From positions 1 through 54,746 of the forward strand of contig JAJZXY010000014.1 of NCBI GenBank assembly GCA_021806165.1: DNA of 54,746 nucleotides, given 5' to 3'. The DNA is from Thermoplasmata archaeon. Its GTDB lineage: Archaea > Thermoplasmatota > Thermoplasmata > Sysuiplasmatales > Sysuiplasmataceae. Made by a program: the position numbers and the translations under genes. Below, one piece after another: positions 48,506 to 54,746 of this stretch (within the stretch, counting starts at the first letter, position 1; each line of letters opens with the position of its first letter). The notes beneath the pieces were generated by a model, which was not told the origin of the DNA, did no database searches, and saw only the letters and a program-made list of their open reading frames with translations.

Positions 48506-49558
48506 TCAGACAGCCTCCGTCATTGCCTCAAGGAGTCCCTTCATTTCATCGACAGTAAGGTCACCCATATGCCCTATCCTGAACGTGCTTCCCTTCATCT
48601 TGCCATAACCTTCCGAAATCTGGTAGCCTCTGGCTGCAAGGTGGCTGCTCAGCGCCTGGAAATCCATGTCAGCAGTATTCTTCACGCATGTCACCGTGCT
48701 GGAATAGCTGCCTTCTGGGAAGAGTGCCATGTGCTCCTTGGCCCATGCCCTTGCCATGCCTGCGAGCTCCCTGTGCCTTGCGGCCCTCCTCTCCATCCCC
48801 TCAGAGGCGATCCTGTCAAGCTGGAAGTCCAGTGCATACATGAGCGATATTGGTGGAGTGCTTGGCACGAGATTCCTGTCGGCAAATTTCTTCATCTCAA
48901 GCAGGTCCAGGTACCTTCCCCTGTTCTTCACGCTGCCCGCCTTTTCGAGCAGACGCTCGGAAACAACAGCAAATGCGAGGCCAGGCGGAAGCGCGAGCGC
49001 CTTCTGCGTCCCGAATAGTAGCAGGTCCGGCTTCACTCTGCCCATGTCTATCACATCTGCAAATGCAGAAGTGACGGCATCCACAAACAGCAGGGAGTCG
49101 GAGGACGAATGGACTGCCTCTGCAATCTCCTCCAGAGGATTCATGACTCCAGTTGACGTTTCACTGTGTGTTACAGCCACCGCGTCATATCCCCCAGACA
49201 GGTGCACGTCCAGCAGTTCCGCGCCCGCAGCCCTTCCCCATGGGACAGAGACTGAAGTGGCATCCTTTCCATTGTCCCTGGAGATTTCGGCCCATCTCTC
49301 GCTGAATGCGCCGCATGTCATGTGCAGTATCTTCCCGCCCACGGCAGATCTGACACCCGCCTCCATGACTCCAGTTGCCGAGGAAACTGAAAGAAGTATG
49401 TCATTTTCCGTCCCAAGGAGCTTCTTCATCTTCTCCACGATGGAGGCATGAAGCTTCTTGTATTCCCCTCCGCGGTGGGTGATCATGGGTTTCATCATCG
49501 CGCCAATGACCTCCCTCCTGACCTCTACGGGCCCGGCAGTGAAAAGCAGCCTGTCCAG
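48506..49558 (-). CDS. Class V aminotransferase (serine pathway), probable CTG start
   Basis: PLP enzyme of the alanine-glyoxylate/serine-pyruvate and phosphoserine group, about 350 residues. LLFTAGPVEVRREVIGAMMK at the N-terminus, ITHRGGEY, SATGVMEAGVRSA near 60, FVDAVTSAFADVID (PLP Asp) and LLFGTQKALALPP with the Schiff-base lysine. The first ATG (49498) would remove the conserved TAGP segment. Between it and an upstream in-frame TAA no ATG, GTG or TTG occurs; CTG at 49558 follows GGTGAT by three bases. Position before serA suggests it makes phosphoserine, as proposed for archaeal MJ0959-type enzymes. Confidence 0.88.
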   Translation of the reverse strand: MDRLLFTAGPVEVRREVIGAMMKPMITHRGGEYKKLHASIVEKMKKLLGTENDILLSVSSATGVMEAGVRSAVGGKILHMTCGAFSERWAEISRDNGKDATSVSVPWGRAAGAELLDVHLSGGYDAVAVTHSETSTGVMNPLEEIAEAVHSSSDSLLFVDAVTSAFADVIDMGRVKPDLLLFGTQKALALPPGLAFAVVSERLLEKAGSVKNRGRYLDLLEMKKFADRNLVPSTPPISLMYALDFQLDRIASEGMERRAARHRELAGMARAWAKEHMALFPEGSYSSTVTCVKNTADMDFQALSSHLAARGYQISEGYGKMKGSTFRIGHMGDLTVDEMKGLLEAMTEAV

Positions 49559-49561
49559 TGA

Positions 49562-49567
49562 ATCACC
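49562..49567 (-). promoter_or_regulatory. Ribosome-binding site GGTGAT for the aminotransferase CTG start
   Basis: Minus-strand GGTGAT, then TCA, then CTG at 49558. Same motif and spacing class as at rpoB. Confidence 0.6.
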
Positions 49568-49693
49568 GTTTGTGCGATAAGTGCTTGATAGTTATAGATT
49601 GCCATCAGCGACAGTAGTGCATCTCCGCAAACACAAAAGCGCGCAATTGCGGAGTTGTCGCGGACAGAAGTTACATGGCGGAGGACAAATTGC

Positions 49694-50575
49694 TCATATG
49701 CGCTTCATCCTGCCGAGCACGGGCTCATAGACCATGCCCTTGTCCAGCAGCCCTTCGACAGCCTCGTTAATCTGCTCCTCGGCCAGCTGCTTGGCCCTGG
49801 CTGCATCAACTATGTCATCCCACTCAGCCCCTCTGGTGCTTCTGTCAAGCTCCCCTATGATGACAAGGAGCTGCTGCTCCGCTTCGGTGAGCTCTTCCCC
49901 CGGTGAGGGTGATGCCGCCGACCGCTCCCTGACGGCCGCATCTGCCTCGCCTGTGGCCTCCTCGATGCCGGGTATTGAGCGCAGCGCCTCCACCACCATG
50001 CCCCTGTATGCTGCGAGGTCCGTCCCCCTGTAGTGGGCGGCAGCAAGGGCTGCCCCTTCGGCGAGTCTCCTGTTCACCCCCATCCTTGCTATCCCTTCCG
50101 CCGTGGGCGGTGCAAGATCCATGGCTGCCTTCATGGCGGATATGCGCCTGGCCGTCTCCCTGCATGTTTCGTAAATCCAGTAGTCCTTCTGCTCCTGAGT
50201 GACAACGGCAACCTCCTCAGCCCTGATGCTCACGTACACCGTCCCCTCCTCCGGGGAGTATGTCCTTGCCTTTCCCACAACTGCCACGAAGGCTGGCACT
50301 TCAATGTTCTGCAGCGTCCTGGATGCATACTCCTGGTACTGGCCGGCACTGATCCTGAATGTGCCGGTAGGGTCGGTGACCTGCGCGGTATACAGTTTTC
50401 CGCCCTCAGTATCCCTTGAGTCTATCTCGGTGAGGACCCCCATGACGAGGAGCCTGTTCACCTTCGCCCCTAGGGGCGTGATGACATAGACAGAGCTCTT
50501 CTCCTCACCCTCCCTATGTTCATAGTCGGACGAATTGAATTCGGCTGCAAAGAGCCTTACTGCCATCTCCCTCAT
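49694..50575 (-). CDS. RPA-associated protein (COG3390-like)
   Basis: 293 residues. The N-terminal part holds one OB fold (VNRLLVMGVLTEIDSRDTEG near 38-57, then YTAQVTDPTGTFRISAGQYQ). After an acidic linker rich in A, E and P, the C-terminal 80 residues form a winged helix (LLVIIGELDRSTRGAEWDDI, then EEQINEAVEGLLDKGMVYEP), like the RPA32 C-terminal domain. Encoded immediately after RPA, the arrangement known from haloarchaea, where the two proteins act together on single-stranded DNA. It starts two bases after the RPA stop. Confidence 0.88.
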   Translation of the reverse strand: MREMAVRLFAAEFNSSDYEHREGEEKSSVYVITPLGAKVNRLLVMGVLTEIDSRDTEGGKLYTAQVTDPTGTFRISAGQYQEYASRTLQNIEVPAFVAVVGKARTYSPEEGTVYVSIRAEEVAVVTQEQKDYWIYETCRETARRISAMKAAMDLAPPTAEGIARMGVNRRLAEGAALAAAHYRGTDLAAYRGMVVEALRSIPGIEEATGEADAAVRERSAASPSPGEELTEAEQQLLVIIGELDRSTRGAEWDDIVDAARAKQLAEEQINEAVEGLLDKGMVYEPVLGRMKRI

Positions 50576-50576
50576 T

Positions 50577-52193
50577 TCACATCCCCAGCGTCTCTATTAC
50601 TTCCTGATACAGTTTCACTGCGCCCTGCTTCACTTCCGGGGTGACAGTATCGCATGCAGAGGCGTACATGTTCAGCCCGAAATCGTCACTGAAGACGTTC
50701 CCGCTCAGCTTCAGAGTCGAGAAAATCACCTTGGAGGATATCTCAGCTATCACTGCCTCCTGATTCAGCGTCTGCTCCGTCCTCTTCCTGACTGCATCAA
50801 GCGTCATGCCGGTGAGCGCCTCGGACATCTCCCTGTTGAGGTTTGCGAAGAGGGAGCCTGTGCCGTCATCCACGACAAGCCTCACCCTGAAGTCCGCCAC
50901 CCCTTCCACCTGGCCATGTGTCCTGCACTCGCCCAGCTTCGTGGTGCGGCTGCACTGCGGGCATCTGAAGATGAGCCCGGTGCCCTGCCTCACCTCGATT
51001 ATCGTCGCCGTGACGGCGGCATCCATCGCACCCCCTCTCTCCTCAAGCGCCTCTATCGAGTAGGCCGTTGATCCGCCAGCCGTGACGAGCAGCTCCTTTT
51101 CCTCCCTGGCCACCTCCGACTTGTCATCGAACTTCAGCTGCGGAACACCCTTCCATGAGCGGACATAGGCACCGCTGATCCTGACGGTCTCGCCCTCGTT
51201 GAACGGAAAATCGCGCCAGCCTGTGAAGCTGACCTTCCCGGTGGCGTCGGCGAGCACTCCCGACACCATGCTCCTGGTCTCCCCCTGCACCTCAATCTCC
51301 TTCTCTGAGATGCTCATAACCCTGCCGGTAACTGTGATGTTGCCCATGCCCTCCCTGAGATCTGCTATGCTGGCGGCCCTGGGCGTCCCGAACCTGGCAA
51401 CGCTGCCAATCTCCCTGTCGGCAAGCTTTTCAACAGTGGAGCGCTCGCTCAGGTTTACCTGAATCTCGCCATTCCTCTCGCGGGAGTATGCCCCCTCTAC
51501 CCTCACCACATCGCCCTTGGATATGCCGAAATCCTTCCAGGCGGTAAAACGCACAGTCCTGCTCTCATCGCCTACGAGCCCGTACTGTATCTCCTTCTCC
51601 TCCCCCCTGCTGTTGACCACCCTGGAGGCAATGGAAATAATCTTCCCCTCGAACAGAATGTTTGACTCATTGGGCTGAATGTCCTTGATCTTCCTTGCCT
51701 CCCTCTTCCACTCGGCAGCTTTCTCCTTCACCCAGTACCTTGACTTTGATGAAACGTTCAGCTGAGGCTTCTCCCTGTACGTGGTGGTGTAGGCATTCCT
51801 GAATGCTATGAGGTCGCCGCGTTCGACGTCACTGGAAGCATATTCCCATATGGTGAAAGGCAGGCTGCCTGTGCTGTCCTCTATCAGACCGGAGAGTATC
51901 CTTTTCTTCTCGCCCGATACAGTCACCTCCCTGGGCGTCGCATATACAACCCTGCCGCTCACATCGACTGAACCCTCGCCTGCAACTATGTCAGCAATGC
52001 TCTTCTCCACACCAAGCGAAAGCGCGTCCGGGTCCCCTCCATACTTCTTGACAATGCTCCTCTTGGCGGAAGGGACAGACACCCTGTATTCACCTACAAA
52101 CAGGTTAAGCTCCTTCTCAAGAGCGCTCCTTTCTACCCTGCCGCCAAGCACAGAAAACATGTCTTCCACGTGTTTTTGCAAATCCGATTCCAA
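50577..52193 (-). CDS. rpa: Replication protein A (single-strand DNA-binding)
   Basis: About 538 residues. Three successive OB folds share the pattern VSGRVVYATPREV..GLIEDSTGSLPFTIWEY (first), the FEGKIISIASRVV and VTGRVMSISEKEI repeats (second and third), then a fourth OB fold with a zinc finger CPQCSRTTKLGECRTHG (C-x2-C-x8-C-x2-H) near 425. It coats single-stranded DNA in replication and repair. TTG at 52193 lies three bases after GGTGAT, and the TATA box at 52228-52237 excludes an upstream ATG at 52265. First gene of the RPA pair. Confidence 0.93.
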   Translation of the reverse strand: MESDLQKHVEDMFSVLGGRVERSALEKELNLFVGEYRVSVPSAKRSIVKKYGGDPDALSLGVEKSIADIVAGEGSVDVSGRVVYATPREVTVSGEKKRILSGLIEDSTGSLPFTIWEYASSDVERGDLIAFRNAYTTTYREKPQLNVSSKSRYWVKEKAAEWKREARKIKDIQPNESNILFEGKIISIASRVVNSRGEEKEIQYGLVGDESRTVRFTAWKDFGISKGDVVRVEGAYSRERNGEIQVNLSERSTVEKLADREIGSVARFGTPRAASIADLREGMGNITVTGRVMSISEKEIEVQGETRSMVSGVLADATGKVSFTGWRDFPFNEGETVRISGAYVRSWKGVPQLKFDDKSEVAREEKELLVTAGGSTAYSIEALEERGGAMDAAVTATIIEVRQGTGLIFRCPQCSRTTKLGECRTHGQVEGVADFRVRLVVDDGTGSLFANLNREMSEALTGMTLDAVRKRTEQTLNQEAVIAEISSKVIFSTLKLSGNVFSDDFGLNMYASACDTVTPEVKQGAVKLYQEVIETLGM

Positions 52194-52196
52194 GCA

Positions 52197-52202
52197 ATCA
52201 CC
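52197..52202 (-). promoter_or_regulatory. Ribosome-binding site deciding the RPA TTG start
   Basis: Minus-strand GGTGAT, then TGC, then TTG. Confidence 0.55.
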
Positions 52203-52227
52203 GTCCCGCGGATGATGTGCAACGCAT

Positions 52228-52237
52228 CTATTTAAAC
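52228..52237 (-). promoter_or_regulatory. TATA box of the RPA unit
   Basis: Plus strand CTATTTAAAC on this strand; initiation is expected near 52207, just before the GGTGAT site. Confidence 0.55.
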
Positions 52238-52265
52238 AGCTTCCGGAGGGGGCCGGAAGAGCCAC

Positions 52266-52880
52266 TCATTCGCTGAATGAATTGCCCGCCGGATATCTCG
52301 CTTTGAGGTGCTCCAGGAAGTTGTCCCTCGAGTGCCTGAGGTGTGACTCGTACCATGACTTGACCACGTCCGCCATAATCTCATGGAATTTCGCGGAACT
52401 GAAGCTATGGACCGGGACATCATAAAGCACATACTGCCCGAAAATTCTCTTCCATCCTGAATACTTGTAATAGTGCTCACCCTCAAAATACTCAAAGGTC
52501 AGCCTTGCGTAATACTTGCCATCCTGCGAATAGTAGAAAAGTTTCAGTGAGTCACCCATTCTCCCCTCTTCGGCCGTCCTGTCCTTGAGCTCGACGGAGT
52601 TCAGTGTGTGGAATCTGAAATCATCCCTCATTGACCAGTCCTCAGGGAATTCCCTGAACTTCAGGAACTCGCTGTACTCCGGCTGTATGGAGAAGTGGAT
52701 GTTCGACCTGTTGAAACGGAGCCAGACCTTCCACATATCCTGGAGGGCCATCATGTTGATTTCCCTCTTCGCCCTGTTGACCTCGGCAACGTCGTTCTTT
52801 ATGGACGACGCCTCCCTTTCGAGCTCAGCATCAAGCGCCTCAAACCAGTCTTCATCCCTGGGCTTGGGTTTGTTAGCCAT
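52266..52880 (-). CDS. Uncharacterised conserved-looking protein, 204 aa
   Basis: I do not recognise this family. From the ATG at 52880 it reads MANKPKPRDEDWFEALDAEL, a charged helix, then a mixed alpha/beta region unusually rich in F, Y and W (FNRSNIHFSIQPEYSEFLKF, then YYSQDGKYYARLTFEYFEGE near 125-145), ending in a helical segment (SWYESHLRHSRDNFLEHLKA). No membrane helices or signal peptide. TATA box TATATTTAAG at 52911-52920 supports this start over an ATG at 52982. It sits just upstream of RPA on the same strand, with its own promoter, so a DNA-metabolism link is only a possibility. Confidence 0.75.
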   Translation of the reverse strand: MANKPKPRDEDWFEALDAELEREASSIKNDVAEVNRAKREINMMALQDMWKVWLRFNRSNIHFSIQPEYSEFLKFREFPEDWSMRDDFRFHTLNSVELKDRTAEEGRMGDSLKLFYYSQDGKYYARLTFEYFEGEHYYKYSGWKRIFGQYVLYDVPVHSFSSAKFHEIMADVVKSWYESHLRHSRDNFLEHLKARYPAGNSFSE

Positions 52881-52910
52881 CTGTATCGCGGTTGGTAACG
52901 GGCGGTGCTG

Positions 52911-52920
52911 TATATTTAAG
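52911..52920 (-). promoter_or_regulatory. TATA box of the 204-aa gene
   Basis: Plus strand TATATTTAAG, centred 35 bases before the start at 52880. Confidence 0.5.
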
Positions 52921-52984
52921 ATTTGATTGGCGGCACGTGCAGCTAAATCGGAAAGCAGGGATGCAGCACCCTCCGGGGTCATGC

Positions 52985-52997
52985 AAATTTTTAAGAA
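52985..52997 (+). promoter_or_regulatory. TATA box of purP
   Basis: AAATTTTTAAGAA, centred about 26 bases before the ATG at 53018, so a leaderless transcript is expected. Confidence 0.55.
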
Positions 52998-53017
52998 TGA
53001 CTCAGGAATAACAAATT

Positions 53018-54088
53018 ATGGTCTCCAACAGCATTAAGAAGATTATAGACGAATATGACCCCTCGAAGGTCACCATAGCAACGCTCTGCTCCCATTCCTC
53101 ACTGCAGATTTTCCACGGCGCACGAAGGGAGGGATTGCGCTCACTCGGAATTGCGGTCGACCGGGATACCAAATTCTACGACGCATTCCCCATGGCAAGG
53201 CCTGACGAATTCATCAGGGTCAGGGATTACAGTGACATAGCGGATCTGGCGGATGAGCTTGTCAGCAGAAACGCAATCATTGTCCCTCACGGCTCCTTCG
53301 TGGAGTATATGGGTGCGGACAAGTTCGGAAGCTTCAATGTCCCCAGCTTCGGCAACAGGGAAGTCCTGAAATGGGAGTCGGATCGCTCCACTCAGAGGAA
53401 ATGGCTCACTGCAGCCGGGATACAGATGCCGCAGGAAATCCAGGATGCAAAGCAGATAGACAGGCCTGTGCTTGTCAAGTACTCCGGTGCAAAGGGTGGG
53501 AGAGGGGCTTTCATAGCAAAGGACTACATGGAATTCAAGATGGCAATAGACTACACACAGCAGCACACAATCCAGGAATATGTGCTGGGCACAAGGTACT
53601 ACTTCCATTACTTCCATTCACCGCTCAGGACGAAAGGTTATGGGCTCCGGTCGGGGGGCATTCTTGAGATGCTCTCCATCGACAGGAGGGATGAATCAAA
53701 CATCGACGAGCTGTACAAGCTCGGCTCCACCGAGGAATTGAAGCGCCTTGGCTTCTTCCCGACATTTGTGGTGACAGGCAACGTACCCATCGTGATAAGG
53801 GAGAGCCTGCTCCCCAAGGTGTTTGAGATGGGTGAGGCGGCTGTGGAGAAATCGAAGGAGCTCTTCGGCGGGCTGGTCGGGCCTTTTGCCCTGGAAACCA
53901 TAGTCACAGACAAGCTGGAAATCAAGGTTTTCGAGATATCCACGAGAATAGTCGCGGGCACCAACCCGTTTGTCAACGGCTCCCCGTATTCAGACATGAT
54001 AGAACCGGGGCTGTCGACAGGCCGGAGGATTGCGCAGGAGGTAAAGCTCGGCTTCTCGCTCGGCAGGCTGGATGAGATACTCTCCTGA
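53018..54088 (+). CDS. purP: 5-formaminoimidazole-4-carboxamide ribonucleotide synthetase (PurP)
   Basis: 356 residues, archaeal ATP-grasp enzyme that joins formate to AICAR in purine synthesis. ATLCSHSSLQIFHGARREGL near 22-41 is the family N-terminus, IIVPHGSFVEYMGADKF near 89 binds substrate, PVLVKYSGAKGGRGAFIAKD near 150 is the ATP-grasp glycine-rich loop, and KVFEISTRIVAGTNPFVNGS near 308 holds the metal-binding Glu and the active-site Arg/Asn. Starts a rightward pair with nep1, ten bases apart. Confidence 0.94.
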   Translation: MVSNSIKKIIDEYDPSKVTIATLCSHSSLQIFHGARREGLRSLGIAVDRDTKFYDAFPMARPDEFIRVRDYSDIADLADELVSRNAIIVPHGSFVEYMGADKFGSFNVPSFGNREVLKWESDRSTQRKWLTAAGIQMPQEIQDAKQIDRPVLVKYSGAKGGRGAFIAKDYMEFKMAIDYTQQHTIQEYVLGTRYYFHYFHSPLRTKGYGLRSGGILEMLSIDRRDESNIDELYKLGSTEELKRLGFFPTFVVTGNVPIVIRESLLPKVFEMGEAAVEKSKELFGGLVGPFALETIVTDKLEIKVFEISTRIVAGTNPFVNGSPYSDMIEPGLSTGRRIAQEVKLGFSLGRLDEILS

Positions 54089-54097
54089 GAGATTAGG

Positions 54098-54733
54098 ATG
54101 GCTAACCTTGTAATTGCGGACGCGGAGGTCGAGCTTGTTCCCGGCAGGATTGCGTCACACTCCACTGTGAGGGCGGGTGCTTCGAGGAGGGGGAGGAAAC
54201 CGACCGAATGCCTTCTCGACTCAAGCCTTCACTATGCAGCAATGCGCCCTCTGCCCGATGCGGTGCGTAGGGGGCGCGCCGACATAGCCCACTTCTGCCT
54301 TCTCCTTTCACTGGATTCCATACCCTCCAGGGAGGGGAGGCTGAGAACCTACCTCCACACAAGGAATGATCAAGTGATGGAATTTGCACAGGACGTCAGG
54401 CTGCCAAAGAACTTCAACAGGTTCCAGGGGCTGATGGAATCCGCCCTAATTTCAGGAAGCGTGGAGTATGAGGGAAGGGAGCTGGTGAAGGTGACACGGG
54501 AGACACTGCATGAACTTCTTCGCAGGCTAGGCGGCAGGAGCGTCGCCATGACAGAGGGCGGTGAGCCTCTGACAGACTACTCCCTGCTAAGGGATGCCAA
54601 CATCATAGTTGGAGGATTCCCCCACGGGACATTCCTCTCAGACACTGTTTCGGCCGGCGCGTCCGAATTCTCCCTTTACCACTCGGGCCTGATGGCGTGG
54701 ACCGCAGTTTCGCTGATAACCGCACGTATCTGA
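54098..54733 (+). CDS. nep1: rRNA pseudouridine methyltransferase Nep1
   Basis: 211 residues, SPOUT-class (Emg1/Nep1) enzyme that N1-methylates a pseudouridine in 16S rRNA helix 35 during small-subunit assembly. CLLDSSLHYAAMRPLPDAVR near 38-57 and IAHFCLLLSLDSIPSREGRL near 63-82 are family signatures, VYLHTRNDQ-type YLHTRNDQVMEF follows near 85, RLPKNFNRFQGLMESAL near 102 binds RNA, and NIIVGGFPHGTFLSD near 168 is the trefoil-knot SAM loop. The gene is complete and ends 14 bases before the window edge. Confidence 0.93.
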   Translation: MANLVIADAEVELVPGRIASHSTVRAGASRRGRKPTECLLDSSLHYAAMRPLPDAVRRGRADIAHFCLLLSLDSIPSREGRLRTYLHTRNDQVMEFAQDVRLPKNFNRFQGLMESALISGSVEYEGRELVKVTRETLHELLRRLGGRSVAMTEGGEPLTDYSLLRDANIIVGGFPHGTFLSDTVSAGASEFSLYHSGLMAWTAVSLITARI

Positions 54734-54746
54734 AGCAGCCGATGCA

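Noticed and set aside
47900-49018. 372-aa open frame on the plus strand
   Set aside because: It spans the antisense of serA and the class V aminotransferase, both clearly real.
52194-52265. 24-residue N-terminal extension of RPA from an ATG at 52265
   Set aside because: The TATA box at 52228-52237 lies inside it, and a GGTGAT-spaced TTG at 52193 fits better.

Overview
This is archaeal chromosomal DNA, most likely from a Thermoplasmatota (Thermoplasmata-type) organism. It carries an archaeal RNA polymerase operon (H, unsplit B, A', A''), a thermosome, an LSm protein, ribosomal proteins eS17 and eL30, archaeal NusA, a Nep1-type rRNA methyltransferase, PurP, an XPD helicase with iron-sulfur cysteines, a Hef-type helicase, RPA with its partner protein, and ether-lipid genes (mevalonate kinase, geranylgeranyl reductase, CDP-archaeol synthase). 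The single B subunit and the SMC-ScpA-ScpB operon fit this lineage. The lineage assignment is inference from gene content. Many genes have TATA-like boxes 25-28 bases before the start, which implies leaderless mRNAs. Others use GGTGAT or GGAGG ribosome-binding sites.

Region 1 (1-4386) is an integrated genetic element. It has a prim-pol replication protein whose 3' end is frameshifted, a 59-codon AbrB-like gene followed by a 61-codon gene, an AT-rich divergent promoter with a 17-bp direct repeat, a 300-residue orphan, and a tyrosine recombinase abutting the 3' end of an intron-containing tRNA-Val(UAC) gene. The element runs off the left edge.

Region 2 (4386-14463) is housekeeping: a glyoxalase-fold protein, tRNA-Arg(UCG), an aldo/keto reductase, a membrane glycosyltransferase, smc-scpA-scpB, a DUF488 protein, tRNA-Arg(GCG), an MFS transporter and eS17. 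Region 3 (14562-19020) holds a decayed ABC exporter (ATPase and permease pseudogenes), a TraB-family protein and an intact ABC-2 exporter.

Region 4 (19127-30062) contains an aldo/keto reductase, an isoprenylcysteine-methyltransferase-like membrane enzyme, mevalonate kinase overlapping an imidazolonepropionase-like gene, an Lrp regulator, a class III aminotransferase, ferredoxin plus geranylgeranyl reductase divergent from a TrmB-family regulator with two palindromes between them, a Hef helicase, a sugar nucleotidyltransferase and an LSm protein. Region 5 (30149-42456) contains the thermosome, DUF309, a radical SAM protein, and the operon rpoH-rpoB-rpoA1-rpoA2-eL30-nusA.

Region 6 (42570-54733) contains pyrE, carS, xpd, an HD protein, a small acidic protein, a membrane protein, a serine-biosynthesis pair (class V aminotransferase plus phosphoglycerate dehydrogenase), the RPA pair, an orphan, purP and nep1. 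The most unusual signal is translational. For rpoB and the class V aminotransferase, the conserved N-terminus has no ATG, GTG or TTG. Instead a CTG lies 3-4 bases after a GGTGAT motif, which suggests real CTG start codons. An HD-domain gene may do the same.
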